This document shows, one piece after another, positions 11,001-25,521 of a stretch of 36,285 bases of DNA. Below the pieces are notes generated by a model. That model ran no database searches, was not told the origin of the DNA, and saw nothing but the letters and a program-made list of their open reading frames with translations. Both the position numbers and the translations under genes were made by a program. Position 1 is the first letter of the stretch. Each line of letters begins with the position of its first letter. Origin of the DNA: Acanthaster planci (taxonomy: Eukaryota > Echinodermata > Asteroidea > Valvatida > Acanthasteridae); the NCBI RefSeq assembly GCF_001949145.1, contig NW_019091577.1:314896-351180 (forward strand), read 5' to 3'.

Positions 11001-12869
11001 AACTGGCTCTTTTCAACCTGTGAGGGGGTGTTTCTGCTCGAGGCGGATCGTCAGTGAGGAAATCATCGGCTCTAGATTCTGATTCTAAGTTATAACTCTG
11101 ATGACAACATAATTATTGGCTGTACGGAGAGAATAACTAGCTGCGGCAAGATAGTAACTCACCACGGCAACGTACCAATTCGACCCAAATAAAGTTTTAA
11201 TGTGCAAAGCAGAGAAATCTGAAATTTCTAACACGTTCCCTTGGCAACTTGAAATGCACCTGTAATAACACCCTGACTGGGCATCTCTTGTTGCAGTACA
11301 AGATGGCAGACTCGGTGATGCGCCTGTCTTTCAATCTGAACAACTGGTCCGAGTGCGGGGGAGACTCCTCGCTGTCCGCGGAGGAAGCCCAGGATGAGTC
11401 GGTCGTGCAGGTCGACGAGGCCATTCGACTCTTCAAGGAGGTAACCTCCAACCCCCTTCCCCCCTGCTGAAACAGTATCCTAGTGCCAACAGTTACTGAT
11501 CGCAACACCACTGCTAGTCAGTAAACACAAGCAAGCTCAGTGGTCAAGAGGTTAAGACATCTCCACGCTCGATTCGAAGCAGAAAGTCCAGCCTTGAATC
11601 TCTCCACATTTGCCTCCTCACTGGAAGCATGTTGATTTCTCTGCAGATGACCAACAAACACATCGGTCTGATCTGATGCATCTTCTGAAGTCACAATTCA
11701 GCAATTCATGCCCCATGCTTGGTTGTCCATAGAGCACACCACAGTTTCCTTGACAGAACACCTATGCAATATCACTTAATTGGTACCTTCTTCATTCGTA
11801 GATTGGTGATCTAGGTAAAGAGGCTGAAGCCAGCATGACCAAGGCCATCGTCTTCCCTCGCGGTGAACCAGAGCAACTAGAGGTAAGTGACGCACGACAT
11901 GCCAGCTCGAACGTGTACAGAACGTGCCAGTCAGCTTATAGGACCAGCGTCTCAAAAGACCTGTGACAAGTCTCGCTTTGAAGCTTGCGCAGTCTCATTA
12001 CTGAACTCTTCCATCACAAATGCACGAGAATGATGGTTCTTGAAATCTAATTTCTCCATCTCATTAACAGTGGTACGAGTTGGCCCGAGAGCAATGCCAG
12101 CAAGCCTACGGCGAGAACTGCAAGCTCATGACCCGAATCATGAGCAACACCGGCATCTACTACGAGGACAGGAGCGACTTCCAGATGGCCTACGACTACT
12201 TCGTGCAGTGGCACGAAATCTCCAGAGAGGTGAGCAAATGCTTTACTCGTGCCCTGTATGACTTGACGAGTGTTGAATTGGCGTCTGTATTGATGACTTG
12301 GCATTTTTACACATGCACCATTCTGTGAAACCAATGTGGGTTCACAGTCCACTGAGCACCATGAGAAAGCACACAGTAAACAAAGTGTGGCGTCATCATA
12401 AGAGAGGTCTGTTGCACACCACAGTTGCCCTGTTCCTGTAGCTGATTTAGAGGGGGAAGGACGTACCCCTCTCCATTTATCAAAGTTGGTTTTCTATTTT
12501 GGGGGGAAATCTGGCCCTTTTTCCCCCATTTGTTTCTTATCGACTTAAATTGAAGAGAAAATGTTCGCTCGGATAGAAAAAGTGTCCTGGTTAAAGTCTT
12601 TGCCATGGCCGAGAAAGATATCGGGGTATCTATCAGGGCAGCATTGTAGCTGGGAAGTGAACAGACTGAATCATACGTGTATATCATTTGATCAAGATTT
12701 GTATTGGTGAGGGACTGATACCGTGTCTGTTCTGCCTCAGGTTTTCGGTGAGCAGCACCCCAAGACGTTATCAGCCCACAGCTGCATCAACGAGCCCCGC
12801 TACCGACAGATCCAGGCGCGGCGGGATCAAGAGAGGCACATGAACCAGGAAAATGCCAATGCGCGGTAG
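1299..12869 (+). CDS. NACHT-TPR protein, TTC41/nephrocystin-3-like (3' 17 exons, N-terminus off window)
   Basis: Multi-exon gene encoding a STAND-type ATPase: a NACHT nucleotide-binding module followed by helical and TPR-like repeats. I read exons at 1299-1394, 1929-2081, 2667-2803, 3555-3666, 4105-4212, 4372-4545, 5521-5708, 6350-6679, 7164-7278, 7869-7997, 8362-8489, 9463-9595, 10598-10714, 11297-11440, 11802-11882, 12071-12229 and 12741-12869. Every intron is GT-AG, all phases agree, and the sum is 2433 nt, which is 810 codons plus TAG. Seen: P-loop GGPGSGKSS (residues 101-109 of the visible part), Walker B VIIIIDALNQ (193-202) and the NACHT-type stretch NPLWLAIACEELR (290 onward). The first exon continues an open frame with no start, so an N-terminal part, probably DUF4062 as in the family, lies upstream. 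The C-terminal VFGEQHPKT then NEPRYRQIQ looks more like TTC41 than nephrocystin-3, but that is from memory. Likely a cytosolic or ciliary signalling scaffold; the role is inferred. Confidence 0.9.
2667..5708 (+). CDS. NACHT-TPR gene, visible exons 3-7 (NACHT ATPase core)
   Basis: Five exons build the nucleotide-binding fold. Exon 2667-2803 carries the P-loop GGPGSGKSS. Exon 3555-3666 carries GWHVFYHFVGAIPGSTDVEK, the strand after Walker A that in NPHP3-type proteins reads as a Phe-rich 'FHF.G' segment. Exon 4105-4212 carries Walker B VIIIIDALNQ. Exon 4372-4545 carries LSWLPRKLAPQVRCIFSTID, a NACHT sensor-1-like strand (LP..V..I.ST). Exon 5521-5708 carries the four-helix region and NPLWLAIACEELR. 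Lys107 of the visible protein and Asp198 are the expected ATP/Mg contacts, so the ATPase should be active. Introns 2804-3554, 3667-4104, 4213-4371 and 4546-5520 are otherwise plain, except for a foldback repeat at 4585-4836. Confidence 0.88.
4585..4836. repeat. Foldback (MITE-like) element in NACHT-gene intron
   Basis: The left end, GGGCAATTCCAGAAATTAGG near 4588, is the inverse of CCCCTAATTTCTGGAATTAC near 4813-4832. The arms also share an inner block, TGTGTCCCTGT near 4630 and ACAGGGACAC near 4791. The body has no coding capacity. It begins only about 40 bp after the donor of exon 4372-4545. Confidence 0.7.
6350..8489 (+). CDS. NACHT-TPR gene, visible exons 8-11 (winged-helix and helical linker)
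   Basis: Exon 6350-6679 (330 nt, the longest) starts LLSQVLARFEQENG and contains ECSSNGLLETELLSIL, typical of the winged-helix part after a NACHT. A charged loop (KKGHRKDRGQEKTRGE) follows, then LDFYHRSLSKSVRQK. Exons 7164-7278, 7869-7997 and 8362-8489 continue with KWWHQVLADFFEHEQ, EYPYQLVKTHDQERLARCL and LFDEEYSSQLLAYWRE. The HQ..LADFF and PYQL....R motifs are shared with NPHP3/TEP1-like NACHT proteins. Introns 5709-6349 and 6680-7163 show nothing further. Intron 7279-7868 contains only an unrecognised 127-codon reading frame. Confidence 0.85.
9311..9480 (+). repeat. 84-bp imperfect tandem duplication ending at a splice acceptor
   Basis: CATTTCCCATGGACTTG at 9311 is repeated as CATTTCCCATAGACTTG at 9395. 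CATGCTAACTCTCA near 9352 recurs near 9435. The second copy ends TCACAG|CATTCAGGCA, the acceptor and first bases of exon 9463-9595. The first copy has TCACAA|CATTCGGGCT at the same point, so its acceptor AG is lost. Confidence 0.75.
9463..12869 (+). CDS. NACHT-TPR gene, visible exons 12-17 (C-terminal TPR-like region)
   Basis: Six exons encode paired helices with TPR spacing: FIQAGLYNHAKDLIDKAVSL, MVELYALMAELYDE joined to LCKLHDF, WSECGGDSSL, VDEAIRLFKE joined to IGDLGKEAEASM, WYELAREQCQQAYGE, and TGIYYEDRSDFQMAYDYF. The end is VFGEQHPKTLSAH, then a charged tail ending ENANAR and TAG at 12867-12869. The acceptor of the first exon was fixed by phase: it must begin at 9463 after TCACAG to keep the frame from 8489. 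The N gap falls in the next intron. The join across the gap is in phase and reads as a continuous TPR helix, so no exon need be missing. Intron 8490-9462 contains an 84-bp imperfect duplication at its end. Confidence 0.87.
9774..10310. other. Assembly gap (537 N)
   Basis: A run of N inside the intron between exons 9463-9595 and 10598-10714 of the NACHT-TPR gene. Any reading frames drawn through it are artefacts. Confidence 0.99.
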
Positions 12870-13770
12870 GCAGGGGGGTGGCTGGGAACAGTCACCGGTC
12901 CGGTCGAATATTACCAGCCGCCGCCGGAAGTAACACAGGCACCAAAGCAAGCTAATGGCTGGAGCCACCTCCCATTAGCCTTTGGAAGCGTGGCAGGCAC
13001 CGTAGAGGGTGCTGTTTGAAGGGGGTAGTTTGGAGGAAACACCGAAGACTTCACCCGCACTGAATAGCGCCCTCCTATTGTGTCCACCATACCTCAAATA
13101 TGATTATGGACACGTGTCGATTCCGGCCGCAAAGGACATGGTTCACTCCCAGGAGTCTGAACTTGTTCAAAGGTTCTCTACCGTTTCTGCACGCTCAGCT
13201 AGTGGAGCACTTGCACTGAATTTATTCAGATTTTGCTCGACTAGAAAGTTCCCGAGTACACACTCTACGGTTCTTATCAGAACCATGCCTCTTCCAAAAG
13301 AGATCCACACGGTGTTACCGCAAGCCCCCTCTTTAGTAGAAAGTTCTCCAAGATGAAATCTTTAGATATTTTGAATGACCCTTGTGCCCGTTTTGCTTTT
13401 TTATTATTCCATTGTAAAGACTGCCGATGGAGCCTTACTTTGAGGCTGAAAGAAGTAGATCTTTGTGTCTATATATAATGGACGAGTTTATCACCTCAAA
13501 TTATAATAGTTTGTTTTTAATTAAGCAACATAGGTTTGTACAGGAATGATATAATTGGGCATGTTTTTGGAGTCTTTTTTGCTCAGATCTTTTAAACTTT
13601 GTTATAAAATTGAAATTTGAAGCCTTATTTTCCGTCTTATTTTTATGGCACTTAGTCTATCAAGAAAAGGGTAATCAGAGATATTTTCACGCACCGAATG
13701 AACCAAGTCAGAGCCGCCTCAACATCAAAGTGAAAGACAAATAGACCCACACTGTCAGATCTGAAAACCT

Positions 13771-13776
13771 TTTATT
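13771..13776 (-). terminator. Candidate distal polyadenylation signal, TMEM50 gene
   Basis: TTTATT on the plus strand reads AATAAA on the minus strand. It is one of several candidates downstream of TMEM50; another is at about 15918-15923. If the distal one were used, the two convergent 3' ends would overlap. No choice can be made from sequence. Confidence 0.25.
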
Positions 13777-13973
13777 TTCATCAATTTTTATGTACATGGG
13801 CGATTACTACAGAATACTACACCACAGTAACATACTTGCATGCAAATCAAGTTCATATCTGAAAACGTTCCCGACGTCTTCGGACTTCAACTTTTGGAAA
13901 CCTACCCTCCGTGAAAGAGGGATGCAGTTTTAAAAGATTTACATAAAAATCATGTAATTATGCAATGGTGACA

Positions 13974-13979
13974 AATAAA
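13974..13979 (+). terminator. Candidate polyadenylation signal AATAAA, NACHT-TPR gene
   Basis: Canonical hexamer in AT-rich DNA, about 1.1 kb past the stop codon. It is the first one on the plus strand after the gene. Confidence 0.4.
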
Positions 13980-13995
13980 TATTTACAGCAGGTTT

Positions 13996-16810
13996 TCTTG
14001 AGTTTGTATAAAACAAAAGATTTGTGTGGTTTGGACTTTGGGGCAGAATTATAGAGAAGCTGACAGAAATGATTGTTTTCTGTTTTTGTCAGCCATGGTG
14101 AGGTCAGTGACCTTCTCATGCATGTACAATATTTCTGAAGCACTTGGCGTTTTAATTAAGCAGTGTGTAGTGAGCATTATGTACCAAAACATTTCAGACT
14201 GGTTAGTTGATCTCTCTCAAATGATGTGACTTCCGAAAAGGTTGCCATGTGCATCTGCATTCTGGACGTCCAATTTTCTTGATGCGCATCTGCTGCACGG
14301 CGTTTCAAAGATATTTGGACCAACACAAATGTGAGCATAGCGTACATGCACAACATCTGCACGCACTCCTGATGGTGTTGAATACGCAGCAGGAAATTCC
14401 TTACGAAGATGGTGTCCTATGAGACAGATCTCTACTTAAACTCACGACAGTTTCCATCCAGTTTTGTCAAGGGAAGCCCAGGAGAAATTACCCAAAACAC
14501 ATTTTTAACAGGCTGTGAAAACAAAGAGCTAAAGAATTGATCATCTAATCAAGCAAGCAGTTCTACTGTTTTGATGAGCAGAGTCAATCAACAGCGAATA
14601 TTTGCCTGTACCATATGACAGTTTCGGAATTTCAGACTTACTCTAAAAAGCTGGTTAACATGCGTAATATCCCTGTGTCAGGACCTTCAATTGTGCCCAG
14701 TGCAAATATACAGAGAGATTCTATTGGACTGGCACTGTGCTCTTTACTAGCATAGCTCACTTTGTGTTTGTTTTCTGTGGCAACTTTCCTACTTTATGTA
14801 TCCCAAAATTATCCCTGCATAAAAGCCTCTAATTTACTAGCCCAAAGAACTCGGGCGTTCATGAGGAAAATTCAAATGAAAAGTAGTCGTGTGGCTCATG
14901 GTAAGGGGACTCCTCTGCAGTCGAGTGTGGTCACTGCTTGAGCTTAAATAGACCACAGTGCTTAGTCATACTTCTATAAATGTCCTAAGGACAGCATCAT
15001 TTCCTTTGAGGTAAAAAGGGCTGCAATTGTTTTATGTATACTTTGATATGTCGTTCTCTATGTACAGATAATAAAAGTGTGCAGTATGGAAAAAGTTGAA
15101 CATCCCACGCTGCGTTTGCTGATGCATTCCTTGTATGATCTATGTACGAATCATGCAAGTAAAGAAACAATGTACATGTAACTGGGTTGGGATTACGCCC
15201 TGTTCCAGTCCTGCACCTGACAGATAATCCACCGCCACAGACCTTTACCACAATGCTGCCATGTTTGTCTTATTCCCTGTAGACCCACTGGCAATAGTAA
15301 TACAACTCTGCCTGGTGATAAATGGGAACAGACTGTTTTCCCTTCCAGCCGTGGCTTCGTTACCCTACTTTTAATGGTAAGAAAGCAAGAAGGCTGCCCC
15401 GTGATAGAGGTCTATGGACTGCGTGCACATACTTTGAGCACAGAGCTTTTGAGATTGCATAATTACTTGCTACACCACAATAACAATTCCTCTCTCCCTG
15501 CAATCTCTCTGGCCTGGTTCGCATTAAAGTGAGCATTGTTATTGAATCAAGTACCTATTCAAAGCCTTCATTTGACCCTCAACTTCTGTTGGCGATCCTC
15601 AGGGTGATGCCACGGCACCGAGATTTTGACTTACGGTGAATTTATCAAGGCCATATTCTGACTACAAGCACTAAAATGACTCGTTTCTACTCTGAGAGGC
15701 TGAAATAAGGCATTGTGCATTTTAAAAGTGCGTGCTGCTCAGCCTGCCACCAAAAAAAAATTGTTTCTGAAAAGACAATCTCATAATCGGTTCTATTTCC
15801 TGAACACTGAACGGTGTGCACCAGAAGTGCAATTTCTCACCAGTAGATAAAAAATTGACAATCCGCAAATGACGGCTCAAATTACCTCGACGTCCATTAT
15901 AAATGACATCCGAGCACTTTATTTCTGTGTCCAATTTCCCTCTGAATTCCTATCTGGAGTAAATGGGTTTTTCCGATTGGAATAGATTGTTTTCCTGCAG
16001 CTGGCCAGTCCTTCCTTCGTTTTCTATCCATTCAGGAGCTGGACAATCCGCAATTATTTGGAGGTCAAAAGCAGCTCAATTTTCAGCTTTCTCCTTACGA
16101 CACTTTGCGTCATGTGACCAGCTCAATTTTCAGCTTTCTCCTTACGACACTTCACGTCATGGGACCAGCTCAATTTTCAGCTTTCTCCTTACGACACTTT
16201 GCGTCATGTGACCAGCTCAATTTTCAGCTTTCTCCTTACGACACTTTGCGTCATGTGACCAGCTCAATTTTCAGCTTTCTCCTTACGACACTTTGCGTCA
16301 TGTGACCAGCTCAATTTTTCCCAGCTTAGAGGCAAACAATTCATGAACATTATGAAAAGCTATGCCACTAGTGATTGTCCAAGAGGAAAACCCTCCCCGA
16401 TTTTCTCAATGTTTGCACATTTTGTATTGCTTCGACAGCTCTCAATCTAATCTCCCTTGTCACTGAGTTGACTACAGTTTCACCTAAACTGTAACTTCTG
16501 TTAAAAAACATCTCGATTGAACTAAAAAAACTTCAATTTGAGCCTCTCACAATCTAGAGCTATTAGCATACTGCATGATTGATTTACGACTTTTATACAA
16601 CACAGAATTAATTCTCTGGACTAAAATAAAAAAAACCAAAATGTACACACAAATTTGTACTTAAATAAATGCATACGCAACAACAAAGTGTACAGCTAAA
16701 GCTGTCACAATGTTAGTATTTGGGCTGTAACTTAAACAGCTTGGACCTGCACAAGCACAAACAAACTTAAGCAGTAATCAATAAAAACAGGTGTTCTGCA
16801 TGTCCCAGGC
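13996..16810. other. Tail-to-tail intergenic region
   Basis: Lies between the convergent NACHT-TPR and TMEM50 genes. It is AT-rich with no supported exon. It holds the 47-bp tandem repeat at 16073-16316 and may include a long TMEM50 3' UTR on the minus strand. Short reading frames here look random. Confidence 0.6.
16073..16316. repeat. 47-bp tandem repeat, about 5.2 copies
   Basis: AGCTCAATTTTCAGCTTTCT recurs at 16073, 16120, 16167, 16214 and 16261, with a partial copy at 16308, an exact 47-bp period. Copy 2 differs (TTCACGTCATGGGACC in place of TTTGCGTCATGTGACC). The unit length is not a multiple of three, so the peptide repeats in its frames are not coding. Confidence 0.95.
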
Positions 16811-21562
<4,752 letters not shown>

Positions 21563-21904
21563 CTCGGCAGGCCCTGGCACCTACCCAAGCACGCGCGTCA
21601 CACCAACGTGCGTGTCGGAATCTCCGAAAGAACTTCACCAAGCAAATATTTTTTCCCTGACCCGCGTGTTATGGAATTCCCTTCATATGAGGGTGGTTTT
21701 TGCAGTGACCTCTGCTACTTGAAAATTTCCACTGGAAGCCTGTCTTCGATGTCGCAATGTACGACTCCTAAAAGAAATCACAATTGAAGTTGTTGTGAAT
21801 AATTGTAAGGTACTACATTCAACCTCCGTGTTTGCACAAACATGGCAAAAATATCAACTGATCACAATCGTTTGTAATGTTCAGTAAATAAGCCTACAAA
21901 GCAA

Positions 21905-22698
21905 TTACTTTCAGAACTGTAAGGTTTATATAAACCTTATAGATAGCCATGTGCAAACTTGCATAAACACATTTTGGGTGTTTTGATTGGGCCAACTTAC
22001 TCTGCCTTCACAGCTATTTGTGCAACCAAATTTCATACATGCCATCTTGATGAAGTTAGATGTCGGACGGGGAGGTTTATTCACCTTATATCCTCTTTAA
22101 AATGATGAAATTCTTGAGTATTTTGGCCATCCATGCGACAGAAAATCAGCAACATCACTGAGCATGTACTCTCAACAACTGTCTGATGTGTAATAGCTTG
22201 ACCAGTTGCAACACAGCTCCTATCTTTTCCTTTTGCTTTCCTGACCGCATGCAAATGAAAGCTGAGCTATGATTGGTCATTGGAATGGAAACAAATTGGG
22301 CCAATAACAGTGCAGCTTTCATCTGTAGGTGTCAGGAAAACATTAGGAGCTGTGTTACGATTGGTCAAGCTACCACACAGCTGACAGTTATTGAGAGTAC
22401 ATGCTCATCACTGATCAGGTGATGCTGCTGATTTTCTGTAGTGTGGATGGGCAAAATGCTCAAGAATTTCACCATTTTAATGAGGATACAAGGTGAATAA
22501 ACCTCCCCGTCTGACATCTGACTGTGCCAACATAACCAAGAAGGCATGTATGAAATTTGGTTGCACGAATAGTTATGATCAGACGATGGAACTTAGTTGG
22601 CACAATCAAAACAACCAGAATGTGTTTATGGGAGTTCGTACACAGCTAGCTACCTACAACAAGGTTTGTAGAAACCTAAGTTACAGTTCTGGAAGTAA
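21905..22698. repeat. Large foldback element (~0.8 kb) upstream of TMEM50
   Basis: The two halves are reverse complements over nearly their whole length. Paired blocks include TTACTTTCAGAACTG (21905) with CAGTTCTGGAAGTAA (right end), TTTTGATTGGGCCAAC (about 21979) with GTTGGCACAATCAAAA, GCAACCAAATTTCATACATG with CATGTATGAAATTTGGTTGC, and GGGGAGGTTTATTCACCTT with the inverse at about 22490. The centre of symmetry is near 22295 with almost no spacer. There is no coding capacity; small frames in it are repeat-derived. Confidence 0.93.
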
Positions 22699-23109
22699 CA
22701 TCTGATATGAAATGTACAATGAATAGCAATGCCATCACCACGACACAAGCATGATTCACGGTCATACATATATGGATACAGTCACAACGGTGAACTTTGG
22801 TCATCGAATAAGCAAATTAAATTCAATTCCGTCAGAGAAGTGTTTCTGCATGCAACGTAATCACGGCAATTTCAGTAACCAAAGCACAGTCCACATGTAA
22901 ATACCCAGCAAAGCAAAATTATTGCCTTAAAATACGGCAAAACTTACCAGATGCACTTGTTGATTAACCTGGTAGCGTGAAAAAGATTTTTCAAACGGTA
23001 ACGCAAACTGACAAAATTACCCAAATTTCCGTACCACCATGACCACGCAGCTAATCACACGCCCTAGTTTTTTTAATAACCTGCGATCATAATTTTTTTT
23101 AGTTAACTT

Positions 23110-23123
23110 GCGCCCTCTGTTGG
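23110..23123 (-). promoter_or_regulatory. CTCF-like sequence
   Basis: On the minus strand the site reads CCAACAGAGGGCGC, close to the vertebrate CTCF core CCANNAGRGGGCGC. One match of this kind may be chance, and many repeats carry it. Confidence 0.2.
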
Positions 23124-23564
23124 ATATCCTGTCATTTCTGACGTTTCAGTGGCTTCAACCGATGAGTGCCTACGACTTTTGCATGTTTTTATCCAGCTAG
23201 TTCTAAAAAGCTATCTACATAGCACCTGCCCCTTTTCAGAAGCAGAGGTGAGTCCACCGCCTACATGCAGGAAAACAGCACAGACGCGTTATGCTGCCAA
23301 CTCCAAAAATCATTTTATCTCGTTTAAACGACTTAATTTCTATTTTTTACGACTTATTGTTTTATTTAAACAAATTGTTGATTCGTTCAAATGGCATAGT
23401 TATCTCGTTTAAAAGACATATATGTAGATTATTATTATTATTTTTTCGCGTTGGCAGCAATACGCTTCCGTAAAACAGAAACCCAATGTGTTCTGGAGTT
23501 CTGCTACGGACGTATATAAAAAAAAAATGGACTTGCAACGCCTTTGTATGAAAAAGAAATCAAC

Positions 23565-23693
23565 CAGCAGCCATTTTACCGAGTCGAATACAAAAGCGTG
23601 GGTTGCTCCCTTCTATTGACGTCAGGAAGAACTAAGGCGGGCATTTTAATTGCCAGGAAAGCTTTGTATTCGGCTCGGTAAAATGGCCGCGAG
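23565..23693. repeat. Foldback element with ~30-bp arms around a CRE-like site
   Basis: GCCATTTTACCGAGTCGAAT at about 23570-23589 is the inverse, with one mismatch, of ATTCGGCTCGGTAAAATGGC at 23668-23687. The pairing continues through ATACAAAAGC and GCTTTGTAT. The spacer contains TTGACGTCAG at about 23614, a CRE-type palindrome. Each arm carries AAAATGGC, a YY1-like core. Confidence 0.8.
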
Positions 23694-23848
23694 TGGATTC
23701 CATGATCTCTATAATGGTCCAGTCCACTAATTCAAGCCCCATTGAAAACAGTGTAAAATCAGCACTGTTCAGGGCCCAATCGCATGCACGCCAACATCCC
23801 TGAGGTTTCTTAATTAATAAATCGATTTTATTATGGATATCAGTGCCC

Positions 23849-23969
23849 GAAATCGGCGAAGAGCGACCTCACGCGGTCTAATAAATATGCAAATCAGCTG
23901 AACATGATCCTGGTTCAGCTGATTTGCATATTTCTCAGACCGCATGAGGTCGCTCTTCGCCCTGATTTC
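23849..23969. repeat. 121-bp near-perfect hairpin with mirrored octamer and E-box
   Basis: The left arm, 23849 to about 23903, runs GAAATC, GGCGAAGAGCGACCTCA, GCGGTCT, then ATATGCAAATCAGCTGAAC. It pairs with the right arm, 23913-23969: GTTCAGCTGATTTGCATAT, AGACCGCATGAGGTCGCTCT, then GATTTC. The loop is 9 nt (ATGATCCTG) and mismatches are few. Each arm carries ATGCAAAT (POU octamer) beside CAGCTG (E-box). It is probably a MITE. Confidence 0.93.
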
Positions 23970-25092
23970 AAGCGGCAGGTGCGCACTGCATGCCGTGCGC
24001 TGCGACGAATGACAAACGCCTTGACCAAGGCTACTGACGGACGTATCATACAATTATCGTTTGTTTGGTTGTGCCTTTATAACAGAAAGCTGTGTCTGGG
24101 CATCAAAGCAATTTAAATTTAAGTAGCGAAGATGGGTAAGCACCGTACAGACTTGTCACTAGAAAAGAAAACTTATGTCTTACATGAAGTCCCTTAGGCC
24201 AAGAGGTCAGCCCGTCTAAGCTTCTGCGGTGCTTAATTCGAGAGTACGCCCTACCAGGGCGACACCCATGTTAACGGCCACGTCATGGTCCTTACAGGAC
24301 CACCTGGGAGCCTTGCCAGAGATGGACGAGTATAGTTCCTGACAAACAAGGGACACACAGAGAGGGAATTGGCAGTGGCAAGGACCCCTCCTTCTTGCAT
24401 CCAAGCCATCATGTCGGTCATCTCTCCGGTGTTTAAAACCACGGGAATGAATGGCGTCGCGCTGCAGGCCCGTGCCTTCCCAGTGCCATAGCTATAACAA
24501 CATGGCCAACTTTACGACAACTGGGCCATTTCACAAGATGCACCTCAGATTATACAGACATCGCTTTAGTTTGGTGTCATCTGCTTTTGAAAACACAACA
24601 AAATAATTCTCTACTTCTTCAATTCACAGTTTTTCCTTGCTTTTCAATTAATTTCAACTACGTCGCTCCTCATCACCCACAGTCTAGTATACATGTACCT
24701 TCTTCTCAAAATCCTCTTCAGAACTGATCATTACAGCTCCTTAATATTGGCAATCTCAATTTTCCAAATTAAGGAACATGTAGGGGGTGCAGCCATATTT
24801 TTTTCTCCAAGTGAGACCATTATATGTATATTTACTGAAATGTATGAAATGGGCCTAGGTGTAGGCCAACATACAAATCAGTATTTAGTTCCAACTGAAA
24901 CAAAACACTATATACGAACAACCAAATATTCGAAAGGTTTCTCGCCGGCTCAAATATTTGATCAAATTCGCGCGACATAGGTACACACAGAGGCGACACT
25001 GCCACGAAGTATTCAGGCTCTCATTATACGCATGCCATCCTTGCCAAGGAACAAGCCTTTTACTACGGAACTTTGAGAGTGCCATCCGACTT

Positions 25093-25521
25093 GTTGAGAT
25101 CTTGACATATTTTTCTTGGGATGACGACATAACAAAGGCAAGATGTCGACATCCTGAGATAATTTATCATGGGATGACGACATCCTAAAATTTGGATGAT
25201 GACATCCTCCTGGTAATGACAATAACCATTAGCTCAGGATGTCATCATCCAGAGACATCATGACGTTTTATTATTCTAATTAATACCATGGCAACAGGAC
25301 AATGCATTGAAAAACATTAGCACCTCGGGCCACCTGTTTTCAAGGTGGTTTGTCATGGCACTCATTGACAAATAATGTCATCATATCACTTTTACGCTGT
25401 CGTCATCCCATGATAAATTAACTCAGGATGTGGCATTTCCATTCCTGCGTTAAAACATCTCATGATGTCACCATATTGCCCGTAATATGTCGTCATCCTA
25501 AGATTGTGTCAGGATCTCTAC
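25093..25521. repeat. Inverted-repeat element built of GATGACGACAT motifs
   Basis: The outer ends GTTGAGATCTTGACA (25093) and TGTCAGGATCTCTAC (ending 25521) pair. Inner blocks CATCCTGAGATAATTTATCA (25150) and TGATAAATTAACTCAGGATG (ending 25430) also pair, as do GGGATGACGAC and GTCGTCATCCC. The motif GGATGACGACAT recurs at least four times in both orientations. Non-coding, about 430 bp, with its right end about 90 bp from the GCNT copy A stop codon. Confidence 0.88.

Larger units (their letters stand above)
12870..13995 (+). other. 3' UTR of the NACHT-TPR gene (inferred)
   Basis: Sequence after the TAG at 12867-12869 becomes AT-rich from about 13380. The first plus-strand AATAAA lies at 13974-13979 (ACAAATAAATATT), which would end the transcript near 13995. 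Short open frames in this stretch are not recognisable proteins. Confidence 0.45.

Noticed and set aside
15963-16305. Frames with repeated QLSPYDT/FSFLLTT peptides
   Set aside because: They arise from the 47-bp tandem repeat. The period is not a multiple of three, so the peptide changes frame between units, which a real protein repeat would not do.
16073-16316. CRISPR-like array
   Set aside because: The repeats are directly adjacent with no unique spacers and lie in an animal genome. It is an ordinary tandem repeat; the same holds for 17875-18650.
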